Part shown: in pieces, positions 24,593 through 31,853 of the stretch
How positions within the stretch are numbered: the stretch's first letter is position 1
Layout of the letters: every line of letters begins with the position of its first letter
Assembly: GCA_903905685.1 (NCBI GenBank)
Contig: CAIVHI010000128.1
Location: 1 to 31,853 of the forward strand
Reading direction: 5' to 3'
DNA length: 31,853 nucleotides
Origin: an uncultured Bacteroidota bacterium
GTDB lineage: Bacteria; Bacteroidota; Bacteroidia; Chitinophagales; Chitinophagaceae
Program-made: the position numbers and the translations under genes
Notes under the pieces: model-generated
Told to the model about the DNA's origin: nothing
Databases searched by the model: none
What the model saw: only the letters and a program-made list of their open reading frames with translations

Positions 24593-25714
24593 ATGAATTT
24601 ACCGCACCCGTCCGAGCTGTTAAGCAAAGAATGGACATCGATTATTAGGGAAGCATCAAGTCAGTCGGAGATTGAACGTAAACTTCCTAAAGCTCAATTG
24701 GACCTCATTTTCAACCAAGGTTGGTTCAAACTCATGGTTCCGGCATCGTATGGCGGCGGGCAAAAGCCGGTGGACGAAGCCATCCAATTCATTGAAGCGT
24801 TGGCTTGGGCCGACGGCAGCTTGGGTTGGAACGTGGCATTGGGCGCCATGGCGGCATTCCAATCTGCTTTCGTCAACCGCGACACATCAAAAATGACCTT
24901 GACCGGTGGGGATTTCTACCCCACTTTTTGCCGCACCGCATCAGGCACTGCCGAGCCTACCGAAAATGGCTACGTCATCAATGGAAAGTGGGACTACATC
25001 AGCGGCTCGGCTGAGGCCAATTTCATCGTCATCAATTGCATTGAGAATAAGGACGGCCATCCCGTGTCCAACGAGGATGGCAATTTGCGTATCCTCTCCT
25101 TCGTATTGCTCAAAAGCGAAATCTCGGTTGTGCCGGGATGGAAAAGTTTGGGGATGCTCGGAACTACAGGCGACAGCATTGTTGCCACCAATTTGTCCGT
25201 AGATAAAGAAAGGATGTTCGTCATGGGGGAAGGTAGGATGGAGAACAACAGCCTCTATTCCTTCCCGTTCCTGCAACTTTGCGAAGCCTGTTTGGCAGCC
25301 GTAGTATCGGGTCTTACACTGCATTACCTTGACTTGGCAAATGCCTATTTTTCCTCAAGGAATACCCCCGATGGCGTTCTGCTGGCCGAAGACCGCGTGG
25401 TTCAAGGCGAACTTGGACGCCTTACCCGCAAGTTTGACGCTGCACGCGAGAAGCTTTTTTACAGCGTTTCGATACTTTGGATGGCCTGTGCAGAGCACAA
25501 GCCGTTATATCCTTCGTTGCTCAACAAAGTGAGTGCTGCAACGGCGGTATTGGCCCAAGTCTCTCGCGAAACCGTGAACGACCTCTATCCGTTCTGCGGC
25601 ATCAGCGTGACCGAACAGGATTCGGAGTTCAACCGTGTTTGGAGGGATTTTCAAACTTGCGGTCAGCACAGCCTCTTGGTTTTCGGCGGCATCACTTCCC
25701 TTTACTACCGTTAA
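24593..25714 (+). CDS. Acyl-CoA dehydrogenase-superfamily flavoprotein (type 2 / flavin monooxygenase-like)
   Basis: 373 residues, cytoplasmic. The N-terminal helical domain contains GWFKLMVPASYGGGQKP (43-59), the usual 'G....VP..YGG' segment, and WADGSLGWN. The beta domain has 'NGYVINGKWDYISGSAEANFIVINC' (125-149), the 'G.W...SG...A.....' flavin-site pattern, and 'GWKSLGMLGTTGDSIVATNLSVDKERMF'. The C-terminus 'FNRVWRDFQTCGQHSLL' (346-362) is the 'RxxRDxxxxxxH' signature seen in type 2 C-terminal domains and in group D flavin monooxygenases such as HpaB/DszC-type proteins. I see no clear catalytic glutamate of true acyl-CoA dehydrogenases, so a hydroxylase or other flavin reaction is possible. 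No reductase or thioesterase partner is next to it. Confidence 0.8.
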   Translation: MNLPHPSELLSKEWTSIIREASSQSEIERKLPKAQLDLIFNQGWFKLMVPASYGGGQKPVDEAIQFIEALAWADGSLGWNVALGAMAAFQSAFVNRDTSKMTLTGGDFYPTFCRTASGTAEPTENGYVINGKWDYISGSAEANFIVINCIENKDGHPVSNEDGNLRILSFVLLKSEISVVPGWKSLGMLGTTGDSIVATNLSVDKERMFVMGEGRMENNSLYSFPFLQLCEACLAAVVSGLTLHYLDLANAYFSSRNTPDGVLLAEDRVVQGELGRLTRKFDAAREKLFYSVSILWMACAEHKPLYPSLLNKVSAATAVLAQVSRETVNDLYPFCGISVTEQDSEFNRVWRDFQTCGQHSLLVFGGITSLYYR

Positions 25715-25727
25715 TCCATATTACTCG

Positions 25728-25765
25728 GAAGCCGGCCAAACAAGACACGTTGTATGGCCGGCTTC
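25728..25765. terminator. Bidirectional hairpin between the flavoprotein and glycosyltransferase genes
   Basis: An 11-bp perfect stem (25728-25738 and 25755-25765) with a 16-base loop, centred between two convergent genes. No T-run of length follows on either strand. Confidence 0.6.
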
Positions 25766-25790
25766 TCCATTATCAGGAGTTGCGAAAGGG

Positions 25791-26786
25791 TTAAGGCTTA
25801 CGCCCGTGTTTTGAAATCAGGCGGTCAATGACTTCGGCGGTAACGTTGGGATAGTCAACTTTAATGTGTTTTCCCGTATTTAGCCACTCCCTAATCACAC
25901 CATAGTTTTTCTCCGAAAGCGTAGGAATGACGGTAGCCCCCATTTGCTCGGCACCCAGGGCATTGCATTGTTGCTCGTATTGGGTGAGCATCGGGATGAC
26001 GAGCACCTTTTTGCCGAGAAACATGGCCTCTGCAGGGCCTTCAAACCCCGCGCCGCACAGCACTCCGGTTCCCGAAGCCATGCTTTCCACGAAAGCCGTA
26101 TTGTCGATTCTCGAAACCGATACGTTATTGGAGACAAACGGCGTTTTATTGTGTTTGGAAAACACGTTCCAACGCGCATCTGGGAATGCGGACAGGTGCT
26201 TCACTATCGTGTCGTCGTCGTAGGCAGGCAAGTAAACCGTGTAGTGGCCTTTGTCGGTTGGGGTCAGGTTCCTGATTTCACTCCGGATTACCGGTGTGGA
26301 AATGTTTTCTCCGAAGGATTTGAAATGGAAACCGTATGCGGCTGTGGTTGGTGCATAATGCTTCAGCACGGTCATGCCCATAGGGTCGGCCACTTTGGGT
26401 TTCGGCGCGTTGGGGTGCAGCACCGCGCATTGGTGGCTCAGCGAAATGCAGGGAAGTTTTTTGCGCCGGCATGCCCAAGCAGAAACCGGCTCGAAATCAT
26501 TGATGACCAAATCGTAGTCTTCAACAGGGCAGTTGGCAATGTCTTTCAGCAATGTGGGCAGTCGCAGTTTTCGGGCAGTATCCAAAATGTCTACCCCGCC
26601 CCGCTTCCCAAAAATGAAGCTCATGCCATAATATTTGTATTTCACGGGGAAGGGGACCGATACATCGGCCTGAATGCCACTCACCAACACGTCAACCGTG
26701 CCGTATTTGCAGAGTAAAGGATATACGTCGCGGGCGCGACTCAGATGACCATTGCCGGTGCCCTGAATTGCAAAAAGGATTTTCAC
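25791..26786 (-). CDS. MurG-like (GT-B fold) glycosyltransferase, MJ1255-type
   Basis: 331 residues. It opens with MKILFAIQGTGNGHLSRARDV, whose GTGNGHLSRA (9-18) is the glycine-rich acceptor loop of MurG-like GT-B enzymes; NDFEP (95-99) and SLSHQ (115-119) follow. The C-terminal half has CGAGFEGPAEA (243-253) and QYEQQCNA (268-275), the nucleotide-sugar donor site and final helix motif of family 28-type transferases. The whole resembles the widespread MJ1255-type proteins. Its sugar donor and acceptor are unknown. It sits 36 bases after the metallophosphoesterase gene on the same strand and is probably in its operon, which suggests a joint role in a membrane glycolipid or surface glycan. No signal peptide or membrane segment, so cytoplasmic or peripherally bound. 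Confidence 0.82.
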   Translation of the reverse strand: MKILFAIQGTGNGHLSRARDVYPLLCKYGTVDVLVSGIQADVSVPFPVKYKYYGMSFIFGKRGGVDILDTARKLRLPTLLKDIANCPVEDYDLVINDFEPVSAWACRRKKLPCISLSHQCAVLHPNAPKPKVADPMGMTVLKHYAPTTAAYGFHFKSFGENISTPVIRSEIRNLTPTDKGHYTVYLPAYDDDTIVKHLSAFPDARWNVFSKHNKTPFVSNNVSVSRIDNTAFVESMASGTGVLCGAGFEGPAEAMFLGKKVLVIPMLTQYEQQCNALGAEQMGATVIPTLSEKNYGVIREWLNTGKHIKVDYPNVTAEVIDRLISKHGRKP

Positions 26787-26822
26787 TAGATGTAAAAGTT
26801 GTTTTTAGCGGTATCAACAAAA

Positions 26823-27734
26823 TCAGGCAGCTTCCAGTTTGCCCGATACTTCTTCTTCGTCGGAATCTGCTTCGTCGGGAGCCACCTGTTGGCCGCCCTT
26901 TACATTGAGCTCCATCATGAGGCTTGCCATCAGCGATTTTGCAGTTTCCTTTTTCTGCTTCTTCTTATTGATATCTATTGTCTTGGCAACAGGGTCGTTG
27001 AAGTAGGAATAGAGAGACCAAGCTCCGTCGTGATACTCCAATGCGGTGAGGTTTTCAATCCAGTCGCCGGAGTTCATGTAGGTAATGGGCCCGTTTTTGG
27101 TGACTACCTTTTTGATTTCGGGATGGTGGATGTGCCCACACACTACATAGTCGTAGTTGTTTTCGGCACCTATCGAACATACGGTATCTTCAAAACTATT
27201 GATGAATTTTACGGCACTCTTTACACTGTTTTTTACATTCTTCGAAATCGAAACCTTGCCGCGACCCATTTTCTCCGAGAAGAAATTGACGACGCTGTTG
27301 ATGAGTATCAGGATATCGTATCCTATAGCGCCGAGGCGGGCCAACCACTTGCTGCTTTGCATCACCACATCAAATACATCGCCATGGAAAATCCAGACCT
27401 TGCTGTCATTGATTTTTAGGGAGAGTTTGTTGGTGATTTTCAGGGAGCCCAGTTGGAAATCCTTGAATTTCCGCAGCATTTCGTCATGGTTGCCGGGTAT
27501 GTAGTAAACCGGTACGTCCTTGGCAATGTAGGAGATGAGCTGTTTCACAACCATCATATGGGTGGTTGGCCAGTAACGCTTCGTAAACTGCCAAATATCG
27601 ATGATGTCTCCGTTAAGGACAATGCATTTTGGCCGGATGCTCTTCAAGTACTGCAGTAATTCCGTGGCATGGCAGCCGTAAGTTCCGAGGTGGATGTCGG
27701 AAAGAACCACCATGTCTACATCCCTTTTACCCAT
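26823..27734 (-). CDS. LpxH-like metallophosphoesterase (UDP-2,3-diacylglucosamine diphosphatase family)
   Basis: 303 residues. The two-metal phosphoesterase motifs are all present: SDIHLG (12-17), NGDIID (41-46), GNHDE (81-85), FHGD (116-119) and GHIHHP (200-205). The order and the 'SDIHLG..' and 'MNSGDWIENLTAL' segments fit LpxH-like enzymes, which cut UDP-2,3-diacylglucosamine to lipid X in lipid A synthesis. Bacteroidota often carry longer relatives with a C-terminal charged tail like the acidic 'EADSDEEEVSG' seen here, so whether this is the true LpxH or a paralogue for another nucleotide-sugar lipid is open. A hydrophobic stretch (141-155) may hold it to the membrane. It starts at 27734 and is the first gene of the pair with the glycosyltransferase. 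Confidence 0.85.
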   Translation of the reverse strand: MGKRDVDMVVLSDIHLGTYGCHATELLQYLKSIRPKCIVLNGDIIDIWQFTKRYWPTTHMMVVKQLISYIAKDVPVYYIPGNHDEMLRKFKDFQLGSLKITNKLSLKINDSKVWIFHGDVFDVVMQSSKWLARLGAIGYDILILINSVVNFFSEKMGRGKVSISKNVKNSVKSAVKFINSFEDTVCSIGAENNYDYVVCGHIHHPEIKKVVTKNGPITYMNSGDWIENLTALEYHDGAWSLYSYFNDPVAKTIDINKKKQKKETAKSLMASLMMELNVKGGQQVAPDEADSDEEEVSGKLEAA

Positions 27735-27901
27735 ATACGCTATTGTACTTTTGACTCAACAAAATGACTGAAAGGGTATAATGAAATGATTAACGGAGGG
27801 TTATCTAAATATTAAAATGCGCTCCGTTTCGGTAAGGCCAATGTTTTCATCGAAAAAAAATGCATCGAGACTGCAAAAATGGCGGCTTCAAAAGCCGACC
27901 G

Positions 27902-27933
27902 TTTATCGATGTCTTCCGGATTCTGTACATTTG
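27902..27933 (+). promoter_or_regulatory. Possible promoter for the CpsB-type gene
   Basis: TACATTTG at 27926-27933 is a full -7 match. TTTA at 27902-27905 is a weak -33 match with a 20-nt spacer. Transcription would begin near 27938, giving only a few leader bases before the ATG at 27942. The intergenic stretch 27735-27901 shows nothing else. Confidence 0.5.
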
Positions 27934-27941
27934 ACATCGAT

Positions 27942-28715
27942 ATGTTTGGAAGTTGGTTCGGTCGAAAAAACAGGGATAAGGAGGAACTAGGCGAATCTGA
28001 TGGTGCAGGTTTCGGCGACTGGTCGTTTCTTGGTGCCGACATGCATTCGCACTTCGTTCCAGGCATCGATGACGGCTCGCCCAATATTGAAACATCGGTT
28101 GAACTGGTAAAGGGAATGGTGGAAATGGGGTATTCCACCATAGTGACCACTCCGCACATCATGGTTGATTTCTATCCCAATACGACCGAAAAAATATTGG
28201 ATGGTTTACAGGTGCTGCGCAGTGCGCTTGAGAAGGCGCAAATTAAGGTGGAAATTAGGGCGGCGGCGGAATATTTCATAGATGAGTATTTTACCGAACA
28301 GTTGGAAAAGCGGGATTTGTTGACCGTAATCGATAAGCAAGTATTGGTTGAGTTTTCCATGTATAGCGAGCCCCCAATGCTCAAGGAGGTGCTGTTCAAG
28401 ATGATGACCATGGGCTACCGGCCCATAATGGCGCACCCTGAGCGCTACAACTACTACCACGGTAACGTGGATACCTTTCGGGAATTCAAAGATAGGGGCT
28501 GCCTGCTTCAACTCAATGCCCTGTCGGTGGCAGGCTACTATGGCGAGAATGTGCGCCGGGTGGCGGAAGACCTCTTGCAGCGGGGGTTGTACGACTACTG
28601 TGGGTCGGACGTGCACCATGACCGCCATTTGGCAGGCATGAAAGCATTGACTACCAAAAAGGCCTTCCGCCCATTGATGTCCTATCCGTTTTTGAATAAA
28701 AAATTATGTTTTTAG
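27942..28715 (+). CDS. CpsB/CapC-type (PHP-fold) tyrosine-protein phosphatase of a capsule locus
   Basis: 257 residues from the ATG at 27942 (MFGSWFGRKNRDKEELG), preferred over an upstream in-frame ATG because the -7 box overlaps the longer form. Metal-binding motifs of the PHP/CpsB fold are complete: DMHSHFVPGIDDG (33-45), TPH (70-72), AAEYF (108-112), VEFSM with Glu137, AHPERY (164-169) and GSDVHH (221-226). In Gram-positives this enzyme removes phosphate from the tyrosine tail of capsule kinases such as CpsD/Wzc. Here it precedes, by 110 bases, a UDP-sugar dehydrogenase, a Wza-like and a Wzc-like gene, so it likely controls phosphorylation of that Wzc. Cytoplasmic. Probably the first gene of the locus. 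Confidence 0.9.
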   Translation: MFGSWFGRKNRDKEELGESDGAGFGDWSFLGADMHSHFVPGIDDGSPNIETSVELVKGMVEMGYSTIVTTPHIMVDFYPNTTEKILDGLQVLRSALEKAQIKVEIRAAAEYFIDEYFTEQLEKRDLLTVIDKQVLVEFSMYSEPPMLKEVLFKMMTMGYRPIMAHPERYNYYHGNVDTFREFKDRGCLLQLNALSVAGYYGENVRRVAEDLLQRGLYDYCGSDVHHDRHLAGMKALTTKKAFRPLMSYPFLNKKLCF

Positions 28716-28800
28716 GTTGAGGTGGAAATAAACAAGGGAAAGTTTATTTTTGCGGGGGGCGCATTTGCGGCCTTCTTCCGTATTATATCAAATTGTAAAT

Positions 28801-28812
28801 TAACCTAGGTTA
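28801..28812. repeat. 12-bp palindrome upstream of the UDP-sugar dehydrogenase gene
   Basis: TAACCTAGGTTA is a perfect 12-bp palindrome, ending 13 bases before the ATG at 28826. It could be a regulator site or chance; nothing supports a specific binding protein. A -7-like TATTTTTG is at 28745-28752, without a well-spaced upstream box. Confidence 0.35.
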
Positions 28813-28825
28813 TTACGTCGTCAAT

Positions 28826-30136
28826 ATGAATGAAAGCAATTGTTATATAGGTGTTTTGGGGCTGGGCTACGTTGGCCTTCCGCTCGCAGTCGAATTCGCG
28901 AAATATTATCCAACCGTGGGGTTCGACATCAACCGTAAGCGCATTGGTGAGTTGGCGGAAGGGGTGGACAATACTTTGGAGGTGGATGAAAGCCTACTGA
29001 AATCGGTATTGGTGTCGGACTTGGGCGCGGGAGACCGGCCTGGGCTATTGTGTTCGTATGCTCCCGACGACCTGGCAAAATGCAACTTTTACATTGTAAC
29101 CGTTCCCACCCCGGTGGATCGCAACAACCGCCCCGACCTCACACCACTCTACAAGGCTAGCGAATCGGTAGGGAAGGTGTTGAAAAAAGGCGACATTGTA
29201 GTTTATGAATCAACGGTATACCCCGGCGTTACAGAGGAAGAGTGTGTGCCGGTATTGGAGAAATTCTCGGGACTGAAATTCAACGTGGATTTCTTTTGCG
29301 GTTATTCGCCCGAGCGCATCAACCCGGGAGACAAATTGCACACCGTTTCCAAAATCAGGAAAATAACTTCAGGGTCTACCCCCGAAATTGCGACAATCGT
29401 AGATACCGTATACTCCAAGGTGATTACCGCAGGCACCTTCAAAGCCACCAGCATCAAAGTGGCCGAGGCCGCCAAGGTGATTGAGAATTCGCAACGCGAC
29501 ATCAATATAGCCTTTGTGAACGAACTGGCAAAGATTTTCAACCTTTTGGGTATAGATACCCACGACGTTTTGGAAGCAGCAGCCACCAAATGGAATTTCT
29601 TGAATTTCAAGCCGGGGCTCGTTGGCGGGCACTGCATTGGCGTAGACCCTTACTATCTTGCCCAAAAGGCGCAAGAAGTGGGCTATCACCCCGAAATCAT
29701 CCTCGCAGGCCGTAGGCTGAACGATGGTATGGGAGCGTATGTAGCCAACGAAACGGTGAAACTCATGATTAAGAACGACCAGCCAGTGAAAGGTGCGAAA
29801 GTGCTGGTGCTGGGCATAACTTTCAAAGAGAATTGTCCCGACGTGCGCAATACCAAGGTGGTAGACATCATCCGCGAGCTGGTGGGTTATGCCATAGATG
29901 TGACCGTTTATGACGTATGGGCCAAGCCCGCCGATGTGGAACACGAATATGGCATCACTACCCTGACTGAAATTCCGGAGGGTGCCAAATTCAATGCCAT
30001 CATTATGGCCGTAGCCCACCGTAGCTTCTTGGATACCGATTGGACACAATACCTACATGCCGGCGGAGTGGTTTATGATGTGAAAGGCTGTTTAGACCGT
30101 GCCGTGCCCACTGCAAGATTGTGGGCCCTTGAATGA
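28826..30136 (+). CDS. UDP-N-acetylhexosamine 6-dehydrogenase (TviB/WbpO-type nucleotide-sugar dehydrogenase)
   Basis: 436 residues. It oxidises C6 of a UDP-N-acetylhexosamine to a uronic acid using two NAD+, feeding acidic sugar into capsule or exopolysaccharide. The NAD-binding motif is GVLGLGYVGLPLA (9-21) and GFDIN follows it. The TviB/WbpO branch is suggested by 'NTLEVDESLL', 'YESTVYPGVTEE' and 'SPERINPGDK'. The catalytic region is AAKVIENSQRDINIAFVNE (215-233) with GGHCIGVDPYYL (267-278), where Cys270 is the thioester cysteine. The C-terminal domain 'VLVLGITFKENCPDVRNTKV' is complete. The exact substrate (UDP-GlcNAc or UDP-GalNAc) cannot be read from the sequence. Its TGA overlaps the next gene's ATG (ATGA). 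Confidence 0.92.
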   Translation: MNESNCYIGVLGLGYVGLPLAVEFAKYYPTVGFDINRKRIGELAEGVDNTLEVDESLLKSVLVSDLGAGDRPGLLCSYAPDDLAKCNFYIVTVPTPVDRNNRPDLTPLYKASESVGKVLKKGDIVVYESTVYPGVTEEECVPVLEKFSGLKFNVDFFCGYSPERINPGDKLHTVSKIRKITSGSTPEIATIVDTVYSKVITAGTFKATSIKVAEAAKVIENSQRDINIAFVNELAKIFNLLGIDTHDVLEAAATKWNFLNFKPGLVGGHCIGVDPYYLAQKAQEVGYHPEIILAGRRLNDGMGAYVANETVKLMIKNDQPVKGAKVLVLGITFKENCPDVRNTKVVDIIRELVGYAIDVTVYDVWAKPADVEHEYGITTLTEIPEGAKFNAIIMAVAHRSFLDTDWTQYLHAGGVVYDVKGCLDRAVPTARLWALE

Positions 30137-30969
30137 TAAAAGTGTTTTTTCGTTATTTGCTTAAAACGTCTGAGATGAATTTAGGTTACCGACATGCTCT
30201 TGTGAAGTCTGCATTTTTTGTGGGCTTGCTTTATATCGTTTCTGCCGCATCGTGCATCGCACCAAGGAAGGCATTGTACTTTGCAGATATTTCAGATACG
30301 TTGTCTAAGCCACTGGTATTGCAGCCCACCACTTTTGTTGAGCCCAAAATCGAGCCCAACGACATCTTGACCATTACCATTCAAACTATTGAGCAGGCAG
30401 AATCGAACACCCCGATAACGTCGAATACCTTGGCGACCTTCAACCCATTGAACGGGTTTCTGGTTGACAAGAACGGTTATGTCGAATTGTCGCTTATAGG
30501 TTTCGTCAAAGTAGGCGGCCTCACCACCAGTGAGGCGCGGGAGCTCATCAAGCAAAAAGCCCGTGAATTCTATAAAGAGCCTGTAGTAAACTGTAGGATT
30601 GCGAATTTCAACATCATGGTTTTGGGCGATGTGACGAAACCGGGTTTTGCCAATTTTCCCGATGAAAAAGTGACCATTCTCGATGCTTTGGCACAGTCGG
30701 GCGACATCAACCTTACCGCGCGCAAAGACGATTTGATGCTCATCCGCACCGAAAACCAAGAAAAGAAAATTGTCAGGCTCAATGTAAATTCTTCCGAAAT
30801 ATTCAATTCCCCCTATTTTTATCTGAAACAGAGGGACGTACTCATTGTGGAGCCCCGTAAACCCAAGATTCGCGATAGCGATAACAGGTTTGTCAAATAC
30901 CTGAGCATCGCGTCAACAATCGTTTCGCTCACAACAATCATTTTGGCTTTCAAGACCTACGTCAAGTAA
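30133..30969 (+). CDS. Wza-like polysaccharide export lipoprotein
   Basis: 278 residues. The ATG overlaps the preceding stop (ATGA at 30133-30136), indicating translational coupling; a second ATG at 30175 is an alternative. A hydrophobic N-terminal stretch ends at SAASC (Cys41), a plausible but imperfect lipobox. The poly-export domain starts near 'IEPNDILTITIQTIEQAES' (72-90) and includes 'LNGFLVDKNGYVELSLIGFVKVGGLTTSEARELI'. An SLBB-type domain follows ('VLGDVTKPGFANFPDEKVTILDALAQSGDIN'). The C-terminus has a membrane-like helix (LSIASTIVSLTTIILAF), where Wza's pore helix lies. It likely forms the outer-membrane channel for the exported polysaccharide together with the Wzc-like protein encoded 20 bases downstream. 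Confidence 0.92.
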   Translation: MIKVFFRYLLKTSEMNLGYRHALVKSAFFVGLLYIVSAASCIAPRKALYFADISDTLSKPLVLQPTTFVEPKIEPNDILTITIQTIEQAESNTPITSNTLATFNPLNGFLVDKNGYVELSLIGFVKVGGLTTSEARELIKQKAREFYKEPVVNCRIANFNIMVLGDVTKPGFANFPDEKVTILDALAQSGDINLTARKDDLMLIRTENQEKKIVRLNVNSSEIFNSPYFYLKQRDVLIVEPRKPKIRDSDNRFVKYLSIASTIVSLTTIILAFKTYVK

Positions 30970-30989
30970 GCACCCATAAAGAATAGTTA

Positions 30990-31853
30990 ATGGAAATCAA
31001 CAACAGTCCCGGCGTCGAGGAAACACGGGGTGTCAAGAACGGGAAAGTTGAAGATTCAGGCTTCAACGTCAAATGGATTGTCACTACCATATTCGGAATT
31101 TGGCCGTGGCTCATTGCCAGCGTCATTGTTTGCCTCATTATAGGCAACCTGTATCTGCGCTATACCCTGCCCATCTATAGGTCTTACTCCGAACTCCTCA
31201 TTAACGACTCTAAGAAAGGTGGAAGCTCGGGCGGCGAAGATTTATTGGAATACTTGAAAATCAACAATAACCGGATAAATGTCGAAAATGAAATAGAAAT
31301 CCTCAAGAGCCGGTCATTGATGTGCCGGGTGGTGGAGCGATTGCCCGTAAACGTTCAATACTTCATATCGGGCAAATTCAAACGTACCGAGTTCTACTCC
31401 AACCGACCTTTCGATTTCGTCACGCCCGATTCGTTCGATTTTTATTATAATTGCAAAATATGCATATTGGATGCCGACCATTTCAAATTGTTTGAAGGCG
31501 CCGGGAAAGCCGAGCACCAATCCCTATGCCGATTTGGCGATACCCTCCATTTGGCTCCGGGTAGGGTGGTAGTGCGCAAAAACAGCTATTCGCAACCCGC
31601 ACCTTCCGTGAAATACGAAGTGACGGTATGTCCTGTCTACATGGCGGCAATCAATTACATGTATCAGCTCGATTTGAACATCACCAACAAGCAGTCGAGC
31701 TGCTTGATTTTGGCGCTTCAAGATGCGATACCCGAACGCTCGGTCGATATCCTGAATACGTTGATGGACGTCTACAAACAGAAAAACATTGAAGACCGAA
31801 CCCGGGTGGCCATGAGTACTATGTCATTCCTCGATAAGCGTATCGACAGATCG
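30990..31853 (+). CDS. Wzc-like polysaccharide co-polymerase / chain-length protein (3' end outside window)
   Basis: The frame is open from the ATG at 30990 to the window edge, 288 codons so far. Residues 29-56 (WIVTTIFGIWPWLIASVIVCLIIGNLYLRY in part) form the first membrane helix of a Wzz domain. It is followed by 'LPIYRSYSELLINDSKKGG', 'VENEIEILKSRSLMCRVVERL' and beta-strand periplasmic sequence, the usual order in Bacteroidota Wzc-type proteins. The second membrane helix and the tyrosine-kinase domain, if present, lie beyond the window. The upstream CpsB-type phosphatase suggests that the kinase exists. It follows the Wza-like gene by 20 bases in the same operon. Confidence 0.88.
   Translation, partial: MEINNSPGVEETRGVKNGKVEDSGFNVKWIVTTIFGIWPWLIASVIVCLIIGNLYLRYTLPIYRSYSELLINDSKKGGSSGGEDLLEYLKINNNRINVENEIEILKSRSLMCRVVERLPVNVQYFISGKFKRTEFYSNRPFDFVTPDSFDFYYNCKICILDADHFKLFEGAGKAEHQSLCRFGDTLHLAPGRVVVRKNSYSQPAPSVKYEVTVCPVYMAAINYMYQLDLNITNKQSSCLILALQDAIPERSVDILNTLMDVYKQKNIEDRTRVAMSTMSFLDKRIDRS

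Noticed and set aside
25944..26717. 257-codon open frame antisense to the glycosyltransferase gene
   Set aside because: The minus-strand glycosyltransferase is complete; the antisense translation has no family-like sequence.

Overview
The window looks like chromosomal DNA of a member of the phylum Bacteroidota, probably a Chitinophaga/Saprospira-type environmental lineage; the genus cannot be read from it. The evidence is: two secreted proteins ending in type IX secretion (T9SS) sorting domains, a PorG/DUF6089-like outer-membrane protein, a TamB of Bacteroidota length, lipoproteins with Bacteroidota-style lipoboxes, few Shine-Dalgarno sequences, and repeated matches to the Bacteroidota promoter (TTTG or TTG, about 19 nt, TAnnTTTG). 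I see no tRNA or rRNA gene, no CRISPR array, no transposase and no integrase.

Layout. 1-4.7 kb: the 3' end of a WYL-type regulator, a large Ig-like T9SS-exported protein on the minus strand, and three small lipoproteins. 4.7-13.6 kb: housekeeping and envelope genes, with queA on the plus strand converging on a minus-strand series of an SGNH hydrolase, tamB and purB. 13.7-16.6 kb: an unknown membrane-anchored protein followed three bases later by a C10 (streptopain-type) cysteine protease with a T9SS tail. 16.9-18.7 kb: a single AIPR-family protein with a nuclease-like N-terminus, probably an acquired phage-defence gene. 18.8-23.1 kb: an SH3-like lipoprotein, a PpiD/SurA-like periplasmic foldase and tyrS, all on the minus strand. 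23.3-25.7 kb: the PorG/DUF6089-like protein and an acyl-CoA dehydrogenase-like flavoprotein. 25.8-27.7 kb: a minus-strand pair of a MurG-like glycosyltransferase and an LpxH-like metallophosphoesterase. 27.9-31.85 kb: the start of a capsule or exopolysaccharide locus (CpsB-type phosphatase, UDP-sugar 6-dehydrogenase, Wza-like export protein, Wzc-like co-polymerase cut by the window edge).

How the genes work together. Envelope biogenesis is the main theme. PpiD-like foldase, TamB and the PorG-like protein serve outer-membrane assembly and T9SS export, and the C10 protease and the Ig-like protein are likely T9SS cargo. The glycosyltransferase/phosphoesterase pair and the capsule locus make or export surface glycans. 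purB, queA and tyrS are ordinary housekeeping genes. The parts least explained by known biology are the solitary AIPR gene, the unknown partner of the C10 protease, and the cysteine-rich and Pro/Ala-rich lipoproteins. I found no convincing multi-gene system that is clearly new.
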